NCBI GenBank assembly: GCA_018241445.1
Contig: JAFEDT010000003.1
Location: 124,001 to 188,000 of the forward strand
Origin: Pseudomonadota bacterium
GTDB lineage: Bacteria; Pseudomonadota; Gammaproteobacteria; Steroidobacterales; Steroidobacteraceae
Direction of reading: 5' to 3'
DNA length: 64,000 nucleotides
The notes under the pieces were generated by a model. The model was given only the letters and a program-made list of their open reading frames with translations. It ran no database searches and was not told the origin of the DNA. A program made the translations under genes and the position numbers. Below, piece by piece: positions 17,218 to 25,091 of this stretch. Numbering within the stretch: position 1 is the stretch's first letter; every line of letters starts with the position of its first letter.

Positions 17218-18360
17218 CTAGACTGCCTGGGCACGGCTGCCCACGGGGGCCGATTCGGTGGAGGCATGCCCCAGGCTGTCCTGCGCACCGTGCACGAAGG
17301 CGTGCAGCTGCGCCACGATGGACAAGGCAATGGATTCCGGCGCGCGGCCGCCGAGTTGCAGCCCGACGGGCGCCCGCAGGCGCTGCGACAGGCGGGCGGA
17401 AAGTTCCGGCGGCAGCCCGGACAGCAGCCGTTCCCTTCGCGCCGGCGGACCCAGCAGGCCGACATAGGGAATGTCCGAGCGTGCGAGCGCCGCCAGGTAG
17501 GCCCGGTCGGAGGCCAGATGATGGCTCATGACGACAGCGGCGGCGAACCTGTGGGGACCGAGCAGATGCGCCAGCTCCTCCGGCCGGCAGTGCAACAGGT
17601 GCCGCGCGGCCGGAAAGCGCTCGGCCGACAGGTAGCTCGCGCGGTGATCCACGACAGTTACATGCCAGTGCAGCAGGCCGGCAAACTGCACGACCGGCAT
17701 GGTATCGGGACCGGCGCCCAGCACCAGTATGCGCGGCGGCAGGGCCAGGGGCAGGACCAGAAGCGTGGCGCCTTCAAGTGCGCTCAGGGTCACCGCGCGT
17801 GCAGTGACGGCGCGAGTGACAGCGCTCTGGCATGCCGCTACCAGTGTCCTGACAGGGGTGCCGGCAGCGCCGGCCGGCGGCAGGACCAATCCGCCGTCGG
17901 GTAGGGCGAGGGTGCCCAGCGGCAGGTCGCGACGGGACGAGTCGCTGACGACCGCGAAGGCGAAGGGTCGTTGGCTGTCAAGGGCATGGGAGAGCTGCGC
18001 CAGCGGCTGCCAGTCATTGGCCGCGCCGGCGTGCAGCAACAGGATCTGCATGGCGCCTTCGCACCCGGATCCGAGCCCCCACAGCAGATCGTCGGCACCC
18101 TTCAGTTCGTAGCGCACCGTCCGGGCAACCCCGGACGCGATCACTTCCAGTGCATGCTCACGCAGATCGCCCTCGAGGCAGCCCCCGGAGATCAGGCCGG
18201 CGTAGGTGCCGTCCGCGGCAATCAGGATCGGGGCGCCTGGCTTGCGATAGGTGGAGCCCACCGTATCCACCAGCAGGCCGAGGGCCAGTGCGCGGCCCGC
18301 TTCGCGCTCGCGCCGGTACAGGGGCAACAGGGGTTCGAACGAGGTCTCCACCGCACCCAA
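17218..18360 (-). CDS. xdhC: XdhC/CoxI family molybdenum hydroxylase maturation factor
   Basis: 380 residues from a TTG at 18360; a GTG three codons later is an equally possible start. The N-terminal XdhC domain has TVGSTYRKPGAPILIAADG and the conserved GGCLEGDL cysteine (C61). The C-terminal half is a Rossmann fold (ILVLGAGPDTMPVVQFA, 211-227; VTVVDHR) with the family's SHHLASDRAYL and GLLGPPARRERLL segments. XdhC-type proteins bind and sulfurate the molybdenum cofactor and hand it to xanthine dehydrogenase-like enzymes. It heads the xdhC-orphan-mocA cluster. Divergent thrA starts 78 bases away. Confidence 0.85.
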   Translation of the reverse strand: MGAVETSFEPLLPLYRREREAGRALALGLLVDTVGSTYRKPGAPILIAADGTYAGLISGGCLEGDLREHALEVIASGVARTVRYELKGADDLLWGLGSGCEGAMQILLLHAGAANDWQPLAQLSHALDSQRPFAFAVVSDSSRRDLPLGTLALPDGGLVLPPAGAAGTPVRTLVAACQSAVTRAVTARAVTLSALEGATLLVLPLALPPRILVLGAGPDTMPVVQFAGLLHWHVTVVDHRASYLSAERFPAARHLLHCRPEELAHLLGPHRFAAAVVMSHHLASDRAYLAALARSDIPYVGLLGPPARRERLLSGLPPELSARLSQRLRAPVGLQLGGRAPESIALSIVAQLHAFVHGAQDSLGHASTESAPVGSRAQAV

Positions 18361-18373
18361 GCATAACCCGCGA

Positions 18374-18402
18374 TTGCACGGCGCGGCCCCCGCCAGTAGA
18401 GT
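18374..18402 (+). promoter_or_regulatory. Possible sigma70 promoter for thrABC
   Basis: TTGCAC (18374-18379) and TAGAGT (18397-18402) are separated by 17 bases and lie 36-64 bases before the thrA ATG, in the xdhC/thrA intergenic gap. No Thr/Ile-rich leader peptide or attenuator hairpin of the E. coli thr type is visible between it and thrA. The call is by pattern only. Confidence 0.35.
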
Positions 18403-18438
18403 CGCACGGCCTTTTTTCCACCTGAATCCTTATCTTCG

Positions 18439-20919
18439 ATGCCCAAACCCGCTCCCTGGGTCGTGCACAAGTTCGGGGGGTCGAGCGTCGCCGACGCCGG
18501 CTGCTTCCGCAAAGTCGCGGCCATACTCGAGTCCGCCCCGGCCGGTCGCCTGGGCGTGGTGTTGTCTGCCTGCAAGGGCGTCACCGACGCGCTGTTGCAC
18601 CTGGTGGCCCAGGCCGAACTGCAGGACGACACGTTCCGCGCCGGCCTGCAGCAGCTGCGCGAGCGCCACGCCGCAATAGCACATGAGTTGCTGCCACAGC
18701 CGTCGGCGCAGGAGTACCTGTCGATTTTCGACGCCGACTGCCGTGACCTCACCGAGATCCTCAACTCGGTGCGGCTGACGCGCTCGGCCGCACGCAACGT
18801 CAGCGACCTGATCGCCGGCTACGGCGAGATCTGGTCGACACGCCTGTTCCAGCGCTTTTTCGCCGCCAGCGGCCGCCGCACCGGTGCGGTGCAGTGGCTG
18901 GATGCGCGTCGGGTGGTGGTGGCGGAGTGGGGCCCCCTGGGACCGGGCATCCAGTGGCCCGAGTCGCGCGCGCGCCTCGCGGCCGAGGTTCCCGCCGACT
19001 TCGACGGCACGCTCATCATCACCGGGTTCATCGCCGCCGACCGGCGCGGCGTACAGACCACGCTCGGGCGCAACGGCAGTGACTTCTCGGGCTCCATCTT
19101 CGGCGCCCTGCTGCGGGCGGGTGAGATCGTCATCTGGACCGACGTCGACGGGGTGTTGTCGGCCGATCCGCGCCGCGTGCCGGATGCCACCATCATCGAT
19201 TCGCTGTCCTACAGCGAGGCGATGGAACTGGCGTACTTCGGCGCCAAGGTCATCCACCCGCAGACCATGGCGCCGGCCGTCACCGACTCCATCCCGATCT
19301 GGATCCGCAACACCTTCGCCCCGCACAAACCGGGCACCCTGATCTGCGCACGCCCGGCTTCAGCCCTGCCGGTCAAGGGTATCACCAGCATCGAACGCAT
19401 TGCGCTGGTGAACATCGAAGGCACCGGCATGATCGGCGTGCCGGGAACCGCCCACCGTCTGTTCGGCGCGCTGCGCGAGCGCGACATCTCGGTGATCCTG
19501 ATTTCACAGGGCAGCTCGGAGCACTCCATCTGCTGCGCCGTGCCGCAGGAGCAGGCCGGGGCCGCGGCGGATGTCATCCGCAGCGCCTTCGCGCGCGAGT
19601 TGGCGGAGGGACAGATCCAGAGCATCGACATCGATCCGGAGCTGGCGATCCTGGCCGCGGTCGGTGACGGCATGGCCGGCATGCCGGGCATCGCCGCCAA
19701 GGTGTTCCAGTCCCTCGGCACCGCCGGGGTCAACGTGCGTGCCATTGCCCAGGGTGCATCGGAGCGCAATATTTCGGTGGTGGTCGACGGGCGCAGCACC
19801 GTGCGTGCGCTGCGCGCGGTGCACGCGGGCCTGTACCTGTCGCCGCACACGATTTCGGTCGGAGTGATCGGCCCGGGGACGGTAGGCAAGGTGCTGCTGC
19901 AACAGATCGCCTCCCAGAGCGGGCGGCTGCGCGAGATCAATCTCGACCTGCGTCTGCGCGGCATCATGGGTTCGCGGCAGATGCTGCTAGCCGATCCGGG
20001 GGTGAACCCGGGCAACTGGCCGGAGCAGTTCCAGCGCTCGGCACAGCCGGCGGACCTGCGCCGCTTCGTGGAGCACGTGCGCCTGGACTACCTGCCGCAC
20101 ACCGTGCTGATCGACTGTTCGGCCAGTGCCGAGGTGGCGGCTCACTACGCCGACTGGTTCGCCGCCGGCATCCACGTGGTCACGCCCAACAAGAAGGCCA
20201 ACAGTGGACCGTTGGAATACTATCGCAGGCTGCAACAGGCGCGCCGCGCCAGCGGCGCGCATTATCTGTACGAGGCCACCGTCGGGGCCGGACTGCCGGT
20301 CATCAACACTCTGCGCGACCTGATCCAGACCGGTGATGAAATCACCGGCATCGAGGGGATCTTCTCCGGCACGCTCGCCTACCTGTTCAACGTCTATGAC
20401 GGGCAGCGCAGCTTCTCGGATATCGTACGCGAGGCACGCGAGCGCGGCTTCACGGAGCCGGATCCCCGTGACGATCTGTCGGGCATGGACGTGGCGCGCA
20501 AGCTGATCATCCTGGGGCGTGAGATGGGCCTGACGCTGGAAATGCAGGACGTGCGCATCGAGAGCCTGGTGCCGGCAGGTCTCGCGCACGGGTCGATCGG
20601 ACAGTTCATGCAGTCGCTGCCGCAGCACGACGCGCAGATGGCGCGGCGTCTGCAGGCGGCGCGCGCGCGCGGCAGGGTGCTGCGCTACACCGGCAGTCTC
20701 TCCGCCAGCGGGGATGCGGCCGTAGGCCTGCGCGAGCTGGATGCCCGCCACGCCTTCGCCAACATCGCGCTCACCGACAACGTGGTGCGCTTCGCCACCC
20801 GCCGCTACTGCGACAATCCGCTGATCGTGCAGGGACCGGGTGCGGGCCCGGAAGTCACCGCGGGTGGCGTGTTCGCCGACCTGCTGCGCCTCACCGCCTA
20901 CCTGGGAGCGCGCCTGTGA
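18439..20919 (+). CDS. thrA: Bifunctional aspartokinase/homoserine dehydrogenase I
   Basis: 826 residues, close to E. coli ThrA (820). The aspartokinase half starts with VVHKFGGSSVADAGCF and has the FGAKVIHPQTM nucleotide-binding segment. It is followed by two ACT regulatory domains (VNIEGTGMIGVPGTA; ILAAVGDGMAGMPGIAAKVF) that bind threonine. The C-terminal half is homoserine dehydrogenase (GVIGPGTVGKVLLQQI; VVTPNKKANSGPLEYY; EATVGAGLPVINTL). It phosphorylates aspartate and later reduces aspartate semialdehyde to homoserine. The stop overlaps the thrB GTG start. Feedback control by threonine is expected from the ACT domains. Confidence 0.96.
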   Translation: MPKPAPWVVHKFGGSSVADAGCFRKVAAILESAPAGRLGVVLSACKGVTDALLHLVAQAELQDDTFRAGLQQLRERHAAIAHELLPQPSAQEYLSIFDADCRDLTEILNSVRLTRSAARNVSDLIAGYGEIWSTRLFQRFFAASGRRTGAVQWLDARRVVVAEWGPLGPGIQWPESRARLAAEVPADFDGTLIITGFIAADRRGVQTTLGRNGSDFSGSIFGALLRAGEIVIWTDVDGVLSADPRRVPDATIIDSLSYSEAMELAYFGAKVIHPQTMAPAVTDSIPIWIRNTFAPHKPGTLICARPASALPVKGITSIERIALVNIEGTGMIGVPGTAHRLFGALRERDISVILISQGSSEHSICCAVPQEQAGAAADVIRSAFARELAEGQIQSIDIDPELAILAAVGDGMAGMPGIAAKVFQSLGTAGVNVRAIAQGASERNISVVVDGRSTVRALRAVHAGLYLSPHTISVGVIGPGTVGKVLLQQIASQSGRLREINLDLRLRGIMGSRQMLLADPGVNPGNWPEQFQRSAQPADLRRFVEHVRLDYLPHTVLIDCSASAEVAAHYADWFAAGIHVVTPNKKANSGPLEYYRRLQQARRASGAHYLYEATVGAGLPVINTLRDLIQTGDEITGIEGIFSGTLAYLFNVYDGQRSFSDIVREARERGFTEPDPRDDLSGMDVARKLIILGREMGLTLEMQDVRIESLVPAGLAHGSIGQFMQSLPQHDAQMARRLQAARARGRVLRYTGSLSASGDAAVGLRELDARHAFANIALTDNVVRFATRRYCDNPLIVQGPGAGPEVTAGGVFADLLRLTAYLGARL

Positions 20920-21848
20920 GTCGCACCGCGGCGATGGCCTTTGCACCAGCTTCCGTCGGCAATGTCGCCATAGGCTTCGACATCCTGGGATTCTCGATCG
21001 ACGCCCTGGGCGATCGCGTGCGCGTTACGCGCCGCGAATCACCTGGAGTGCAGATCGCGGCGGTGCGCGGCGTCATTACCGACCTGCCGCTGCGCGCCGA
21101 GGACAACACGGCCGGACGCGCGCTGCTGGCCATGCTGGAGGCGCGCCAGCCGGGTTTTGGCTTCACTGTGGAAATCGACAAGGGCATTGCACTGGGTTCG
21201 GGCCTGGGCGGCTCGGCCGCCTCGGCGGTCGCGGCAGTGGTGGCGGCAAACGCGCTGCTGCCAGGGCCGTGCGCGCAGATCGAGCTGCTGAAGTTCGCGA
21301 TGGCCGGCGAGGCCGTGGCCAGCGGTTCACGGCACGTGGACAACATCGCGGCCAGCCTGTACGGCGGGCTGGTGCTGACCGTGGGCATCGACGAGCCGCG
21401 CGTCAAACAGATTCCCGTGCCGCCCGGCATACGTGCGGTAATCGTCCATCCGCACATGGTGCTGGCCACCAGCAAGGCGCGCGCGATCCTCAAGCGCAGC
21501 GTCGAGCTGTCGGATTTCGTGTGGCAGACGGCGAACCTGGCCGGTTTCATCTCCGGCTGCTACACCGCGGACCTGGACATGATCCGCGCCTCCCTCGAGG
21601 ACGTGGTCATCGAGCCGCAGCGTCAGGCGCTCATCCCGGGCTTCGCGCAGGTGCGCCAGGCGGCCATGGCGGCTGGTGCGCTGGGATGCTCCATCTCCGG
21701 CGCCGGCCCTTCGGTGTTTGCCTGGACGCTGGCGGAAGTCGCCGAGGGGGTGTGCTCGGCAATGCTGGCGCAGTTCGGCCGCCAGCGGCAGGCCTGTGAC
21801 CACTGGGTGGTGGAAGTGCACGCCCAGGGCGCGCGGGTGCTGCCATGA
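20916..21848 (+). CDS. thrB: Homoserine kinase
   Basis: 310 residues from a GTG that overlaps the thrA stop by four bases. It is a GHMP kinase: N-terminal FAPASVGNVAIGFDILGFSID, ATP-binding GSGLGGSAASAVAAVVAAN (about 93-111), and the C-terminal GCSISGAGPSVFAW motif. It phosphorylates homoserine for threonine synthase. The thrC ATG overlaps its stop (ATGA). Confidence 0.95.
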   Translation: MSRTAAMAFAPASVGNVAIGFDILGFSIDALGDRVRVTRRESPGVQIAAVRGVITDLPLRAEDNTAGRALLAMLEARQPGFGFTVEIDKGIALGSGLGGSAASAVAAVVAANALLPGPCAQIELLKFAMAGEAVASGSRHVDNIAASLYGGLVLTVGIDEPRVKQIPVPPGIRAVIVHPHMVLATSKARAILKRSVELSDFVWQTANLAGFISGCYTADLDMIRASLEDVVIEPQRQALIPGFAQVRQAAMAAGALGCSISGAGPSVFAWTLAEVAEGVCSAMLAQFGRQRQACDHWVVEVHAQGARVLP

Positions 21849-23164
21849 GCGGTGAGCCGCAGCGGCGTTTCGTCAGCTCGCGCGGCGCGGCCGCGCAGCT
21901 TGGCTTCGGCGCGGCGCTGCAGCAGGGCCTGGCGAGCGACGGCGGGCTGTATGTGCCGCAGACCTGGCCGCGCCTGACGCCTGCGGAATTCGCGGACACG
22001 CAGACGCTGCCGGAGGTGGCCGCACGCCTGATTGGCGCCTTCATCGGCGACGACCCGCTGGCCGCGCAGCTGCCGGCACTGGCGCGCGAAGTATTCAATT
22101 TTCCTGCGCCGCTGGTGCCGCTGCGGGAAGACGGCCGCCTGTCGGTGCTGCAGCTGTTCCACGGGCCCACCGCGGCCTTCAAGGACTTCGGCGCGCGCTT
22201 CCTTGCAGCCTGTTTCGCGCGGCTGCGTGCCGGTGAGTCCCGCCCCCTGACCATCCTGGTGGCCACCTCGGGTGACACGGGCGGGGCGGTGGCGGCGGCA
22301 TTCCACCGGCGCCCCGGTTTTCGCGTCGTGGTGCTGTTCCCGCGCGGGCTGGTCTCCCCGACGCAGGAACGCCAGCTCACCTGCTGGGGCGACAACGTAC
22401 GTTCGCTCGCGGTGCGTGGGCGCTTCGATGACTGCCAGCGCCTGGTGAAGGAAGCCTTCCTCGAGCCGCAGCTGCGCAGCGAACTGTCGTTGTCCTCGGC
22501 CAACAGCATCAACCTGGGAAGGCTGCTGCCGCAGGCCGCGTACTACGCGGCCACGAGTCTGGCGGTATGGCGCAAACACGGCGAGCCCGCGTCGTTCATC
22601 ATCCCCAGCGGCAACCTGGGCAACGCGTTGGCCTGCCTGTGGGCGCGCACGGCCGGGCTGCCGATCGGCGCGGTGGTGCTGGCCCACAACGCCAACCGTA
22701 CGGTGCCTGACTTCCTGGAGACCGGCGAATGGCGGCCGCGCGCGAGCGTGGCGACGCTGGCCTCGGCCATGGATGTGGGCGATCCCAGCAACATGGAGCG
22801 GCTGCGCGCGCTATATCCACAGCTGGAAGGTTTGCGCGCGGCCGTCAGCGCGGTGTCGGTCAGCGACCAGGATATCCGCGCCCGCATCAGCGCGGGCTAC
22901 CGCGACTACGGGCAGATCTGGTGTCCGCATACCGCGGTGGCCGTCGAGGCCTGGGAGCGCCTGCCGCAGCAAGCGCGCGCCACGCACCGCTGGGTACTGG
23001 TGTCCACCGCCCATCCGGCGAAGTTCGCGCAGATCGTGGAGCCACAGATCGGCGCCGCGGTGCCGGTGCCCCCGGCGCTGGCGGAGCTGTTTTCGCGGCC
23101 GGTCCATCATGATGAAATCGACCCGGGCCTGGAAGCATTGCGCCCGCTGTTGCGGGAGGGATAG
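21845..23164 (+). CDS. thrC: Threonine synthase
   Basis: 439 residues, the long ThrC type used by gammaproteobacteria. The PLP lysine is K113 in HGPTAAFKDFGARF. ATSGDTGGAVAAAF contacts the cofactor phosphate, and the IPSGNLGNALAC loop follows. It converts O-phosphohomoserine to threonine, completing the thrABC operon. The N-terminus (RRFVSSRGAAAQLGFGAALQQGLASDGGLYVP) matches the family. The next gene's ATG directly abuts the TAG stop with no spacer. Confidence 0.95.
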   Translation: MSGEPQRRFVSSRGAAAQLGFGAALQQGLASDGGLYVPQTWPRLTPAEFADTQTLPEVAARLIGAFIGDDPLAAQLPALAREVFNFPAPLVPLREDGRLSVLQLFHGPTAAFKDFGARFLAACFARLRAGESRPLTILVATSGDTGGAVAAAFHRRPGFRVVVLFPRGLVSPTQERQLTCWGDNVRSLAVRGRFDDCQRLVKEAFLEPQLRSELSLSSANSINLGRLLPQAAYYAATSLAVWRKHGEPASFIIPSGNLGNALACLWARTAGLPIGAVVLAHNANRTVPDFLETGEWRPRASVATLASAMDVGDPSNMERLRALYPQLEGLRAAVSAVSVSDQDIRARISAGYRDYGQIWCPHTAVAVEAWERLPQQARATHRWVLVSTAHPAKFAQIVEPQIGAAVPVPPALAELFSRPVHHDEIDPGLEALRPLLREG

Positions 23165-23767
23165 ATGGACGAAGTTGCCAAGTTGCCGCCGACAACCTGG
23201 GTACTGGTCGGCTGCGCGGCCGCGCTGGGCTTCGGGCTCTCGTGGGTATGGCGCTGGTACCGGCACTACCGGGCCCGCAAGGCGCTGCGCACCGCGGTGA
23301 CGGCCGGCTTCCCCGATCACCTGATCGACACACTGGTGCCCGACGGCATGGGCAGCGGCTTCCACGTCGATTACCTGTTGATGACGCCGCGCGGCATCAT
23401 GGTCATCGACCTGCGCGACGTGCGTGGCAACATCTTCGGCGGCGACCAGATGGCGGAATGGACGGTGATGGACGGCGCCCGGCGCACCACCTTCACCAAC
23501 CCGCAGAGCGCACTGTACGACCGCATCGCCGCGGTCAAGTCCCTTGCCGGCGAGGTGCCGGTCGAGGGGCGCATCGTGTTCACGCGCCGCGGCCGCTTCC
23601 CCAAGGGACTGCCGAAGTGGACGGTGATGCTCGACGGCCTGCGCAGTGAGCTGGCGGCCGCGGAGTTCGAGCCGCCGGCGGACACCGCGGCGCGGCACAG
23701 CGAGGCCTGGCAGCGCGTGAAGGACGCGGCCAGGCCCAGTTACATGGCGGACATGCGCCGCAGCTGA
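23165..23767 (+). CDS. Membrane-anchored NERD (nuclease-related) domain protein
   Basis: 200 residues. A single N-terminal membrane helix (about 12-29) is followed by basic residues (WRWYRHYRARK) and a cytoplasmic NERD-like domain. The region HVDYLLMTPRGIMVIDLRDVRGNIFG matches the NERD core, in which a restriction-endonuclease-like fold has D and E/Q-x-K-type residues. FTRRGRFPKGLPKWT is a second conserved stretch. The lysine of the usual catalytic triad is replaced here (DLRDVRG), so nuclease activity is doubtful. The gene abuts thrC and is probably read with the thr operon. Its function is unknown. Confidence 0.75.
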   Translation: MDEVAKLPPTTWVLVGCAAALGFGLSWVWRWYRHYRARKALRTAVTAGFPDHLIDTLVPDGMGSGFHVDYLLMTPRGIMVIDLRDVRGNIFGGDQMAEWTVMDGARRTTFTNPQSALYDRIAAVKSLAGEVPVEGRIVFTRRGRFPKGLPKWTVMLDGLRSELAAAEFEPPADTAARHSEAWQRVKDAARPSYMADMRRS

Positions 23768-23768
23768 T

Positions 23769-24695
23769 TCAGCGCAGCTCGAACCGTACCCGCAGCGGGA
23801 AACAGGAACTGACTGCCCGGCCATTCTCTGTCGCGGCGCGATAGTGCCCAGAGCCGGCGCGGGCCAGTCGCAGCGCACCCTCGTCCAGCCGGGCGCTTCC
23901 CGAAGACTCCGTGATCCGCGGGTTTCCTGACAGGCGACCGTCCGCCCCCACGCACACCTGCATTGCGGCGAGGCCCGTTTCCCCGAAGCGCAGTGATGCG
24001 GGCGGATAGTAATCCTCGGTGTTGGGGAAGCCTTTTCCAGGGCCGCCCGGTACCCGGTGCACTGCCGGCACGGGTGCTTCGCCGGAACCTGACTGCGGCT
24101 GCGGGGTCGGTGCAACAGGAGTTGCGTCGATGGTCGCTGCCGTGTCGTCGGGAACCAGCGGCTGTGGAATGGGCGGATTCAGGGTCGGCACCGTGAAGGG
24201 CGAAGGGTTGATCGGTGGTGTGACCGGGGCGGCCTGCGGTTCGTCCACGAAATGCGCGACCAGGCCGCCTGTGGCGTGCCGTGCCATCGGCGGTACCAGG
24301 CCGGTCGCCAGTGCATAGATTGCCGCGCCGTGCAGCAGCAGGATCAGCACGACGATCAGGTTGCGTCGCGTGTTGGGCGTGGATTGCCAGGGCAGGTGCA
24401 GGCCTACCGCACCGCTTCCACTGGCGCTGCCGGCTGCCAATGGGATCGCCAGCCGGTGCTCGCGGGAGATAATGCTGGTCGCCCAGCAACAACCCGCGGC
24501 AAAGCGCAGTTGCGCCACGGCGCCGGCATGCAGCGGGAAGTCAGCGAACCACTCCTCCAGCAGCCGCCCGGCCAGATGCGCTGGCGCGTGGCTCGCGGCG
24601 CGGCCGATCAGGTGCAGCGCGAGCCGTTGCGCTGCGCCCGGGGGGTGCGCGTGGGGTTCGGAGGTGACAGGTGACCCGCCGTCGTTGGTGTTCAT
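23769..24695 (-). CDS. TonB-like C-terminal domain protein with extra N-terminal region
   Basis: 308 residues. Residues ~25-95 form a non-TonB N-terminal region with GRLLEEWFADFP and FAAGCCWATSIIS. A single membrane helix follows (about 113-132, NLIVVLILLLHGAAIYALAT). Next is a Pro-rich periplasmic spacer (PPINPSPFTVPTLNPPIPQP) and a TonB C-terminal domain (~225-308; AAMQVCVGADGRLSGNPRIT, SCFPLRVRFELR). TonB proteins couple the proton gradient to outer membrane receptors. No exbBD or receptor gene is near, and the N-terminal addition is unusual. It is coupled by ATGA overlap to the PadR gene, which likely controls it. Confidence 0.78.
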   Translation of the reverse strand: MNTNDGGSPVTSEPHAHPPGAAQRLALHLIGRAASHAPAHLAGRLLEEWFADFPLHAGAVAQLRFAAGCCWATSIISREHRLAIPLAAGSASGSGAVGLHLPWQSTPNTRRNLIVVLILLLHGAAIYALATGLVPPMARHATGGLVAHFVDEPQAAPVTPPINPSPFTVPTLNPPIPQPLVPDDTAATIDATPVAPTPQPQSGSGEAPVPAVHRVPGGPGKGFPNTEDYYPPASLRFGETGLAAMQVCVGADGRLSGNPRITESSGSARLDEGALRLARAGSGHYRAATENGRAVSSCFPLRVRFELR

Positions 24696-24997
24696 GCGAG
24701 AACTCCCCGGCTGAAACTTCCGAAGACTTCACTGGCGCGCCTGAGGCCGGTGGGTGTAAGGCGGTAGAGACGCCGGCGTGGTCGCCCGGCCACGGAAGGG
24801 TCGACGGCTTCCCACCGGCTGACGAACCAGCCCGCCGACTCCAAACGCAGAAGAATAGGGTAGAGGGTGCCGGAGGCCAGCCTGCCGCGCTTCTGCAGGT
24901 CCGCCCCGGACAACTCGTCCGCGGGCTGCTCGAGGAACGCCTCCAGTACCCGCAGCGTCTGCAGGGACATGCGCACATCACGATCCGGCCGTCCCAT
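24692..24997 (-). CDS. PadR-family transcriptional regulator
   Basis: 101 residues from ATG 24997; the longer upstream frame is not supported. It has a winged HTH of the PadR type: LRVLEAFLEQPADELSGADL, then the recognition segment RLASGTLYPILLRLESAGW, then RPRRRLYRLTPTGLRRA (wing and following helix). This is a short, single-domain member. It is first in a two-gene operon with the TonB-like protein, so autoregulation in response to some membrane or envelope signal is a reasonable inference. Confidence 0.88.
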   Translation of the reverse strand: MGRPDRDVRMSLQTLRVLEAFLEQPADELSGADLQKRGRLASGTLYPILLRLESAGWFVSRWEAVDPSVAGRPRRRLYRLTPTGLRRASEVFGSFSRGVLA

Positions 24998-25053
24998 GCT
25001 TGTAAGTCTACATAGGGGTCCGGCAAAATGCAAGCGGGGGCCGGATTTCCGCG

Positions 25054-25072
25054 AAAAAAGCGCAGTGCGCTT
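25054..25072 (-). terminator. Intrinsic terminator after the tatD-dipeptidase operon
   Basis: Read on the minus strand, AAGCGC-ACT-GCGCTT is a 6-base-pair hairpin with a 3-base loop followed directly by a T-run (the six A bases 25054-25059 of the plus strand). It lies about 20-40 bases past the dipeptidase stop. A second hairpin (GGCCGCC-TCA-GGCGGCC, 25085-25101) overlaps that stop codon. Confidence 0.55.
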
Positions 25073-25091
25073 GTCTGCCCGGTGGGCCGCC

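Noticed and set aside
18361..18438. A thr operon leader peptide/attenuator
   Set aside because: No short Thr/Ile-rich frame and no paired terminator hairpins are present in the 78-base leader.
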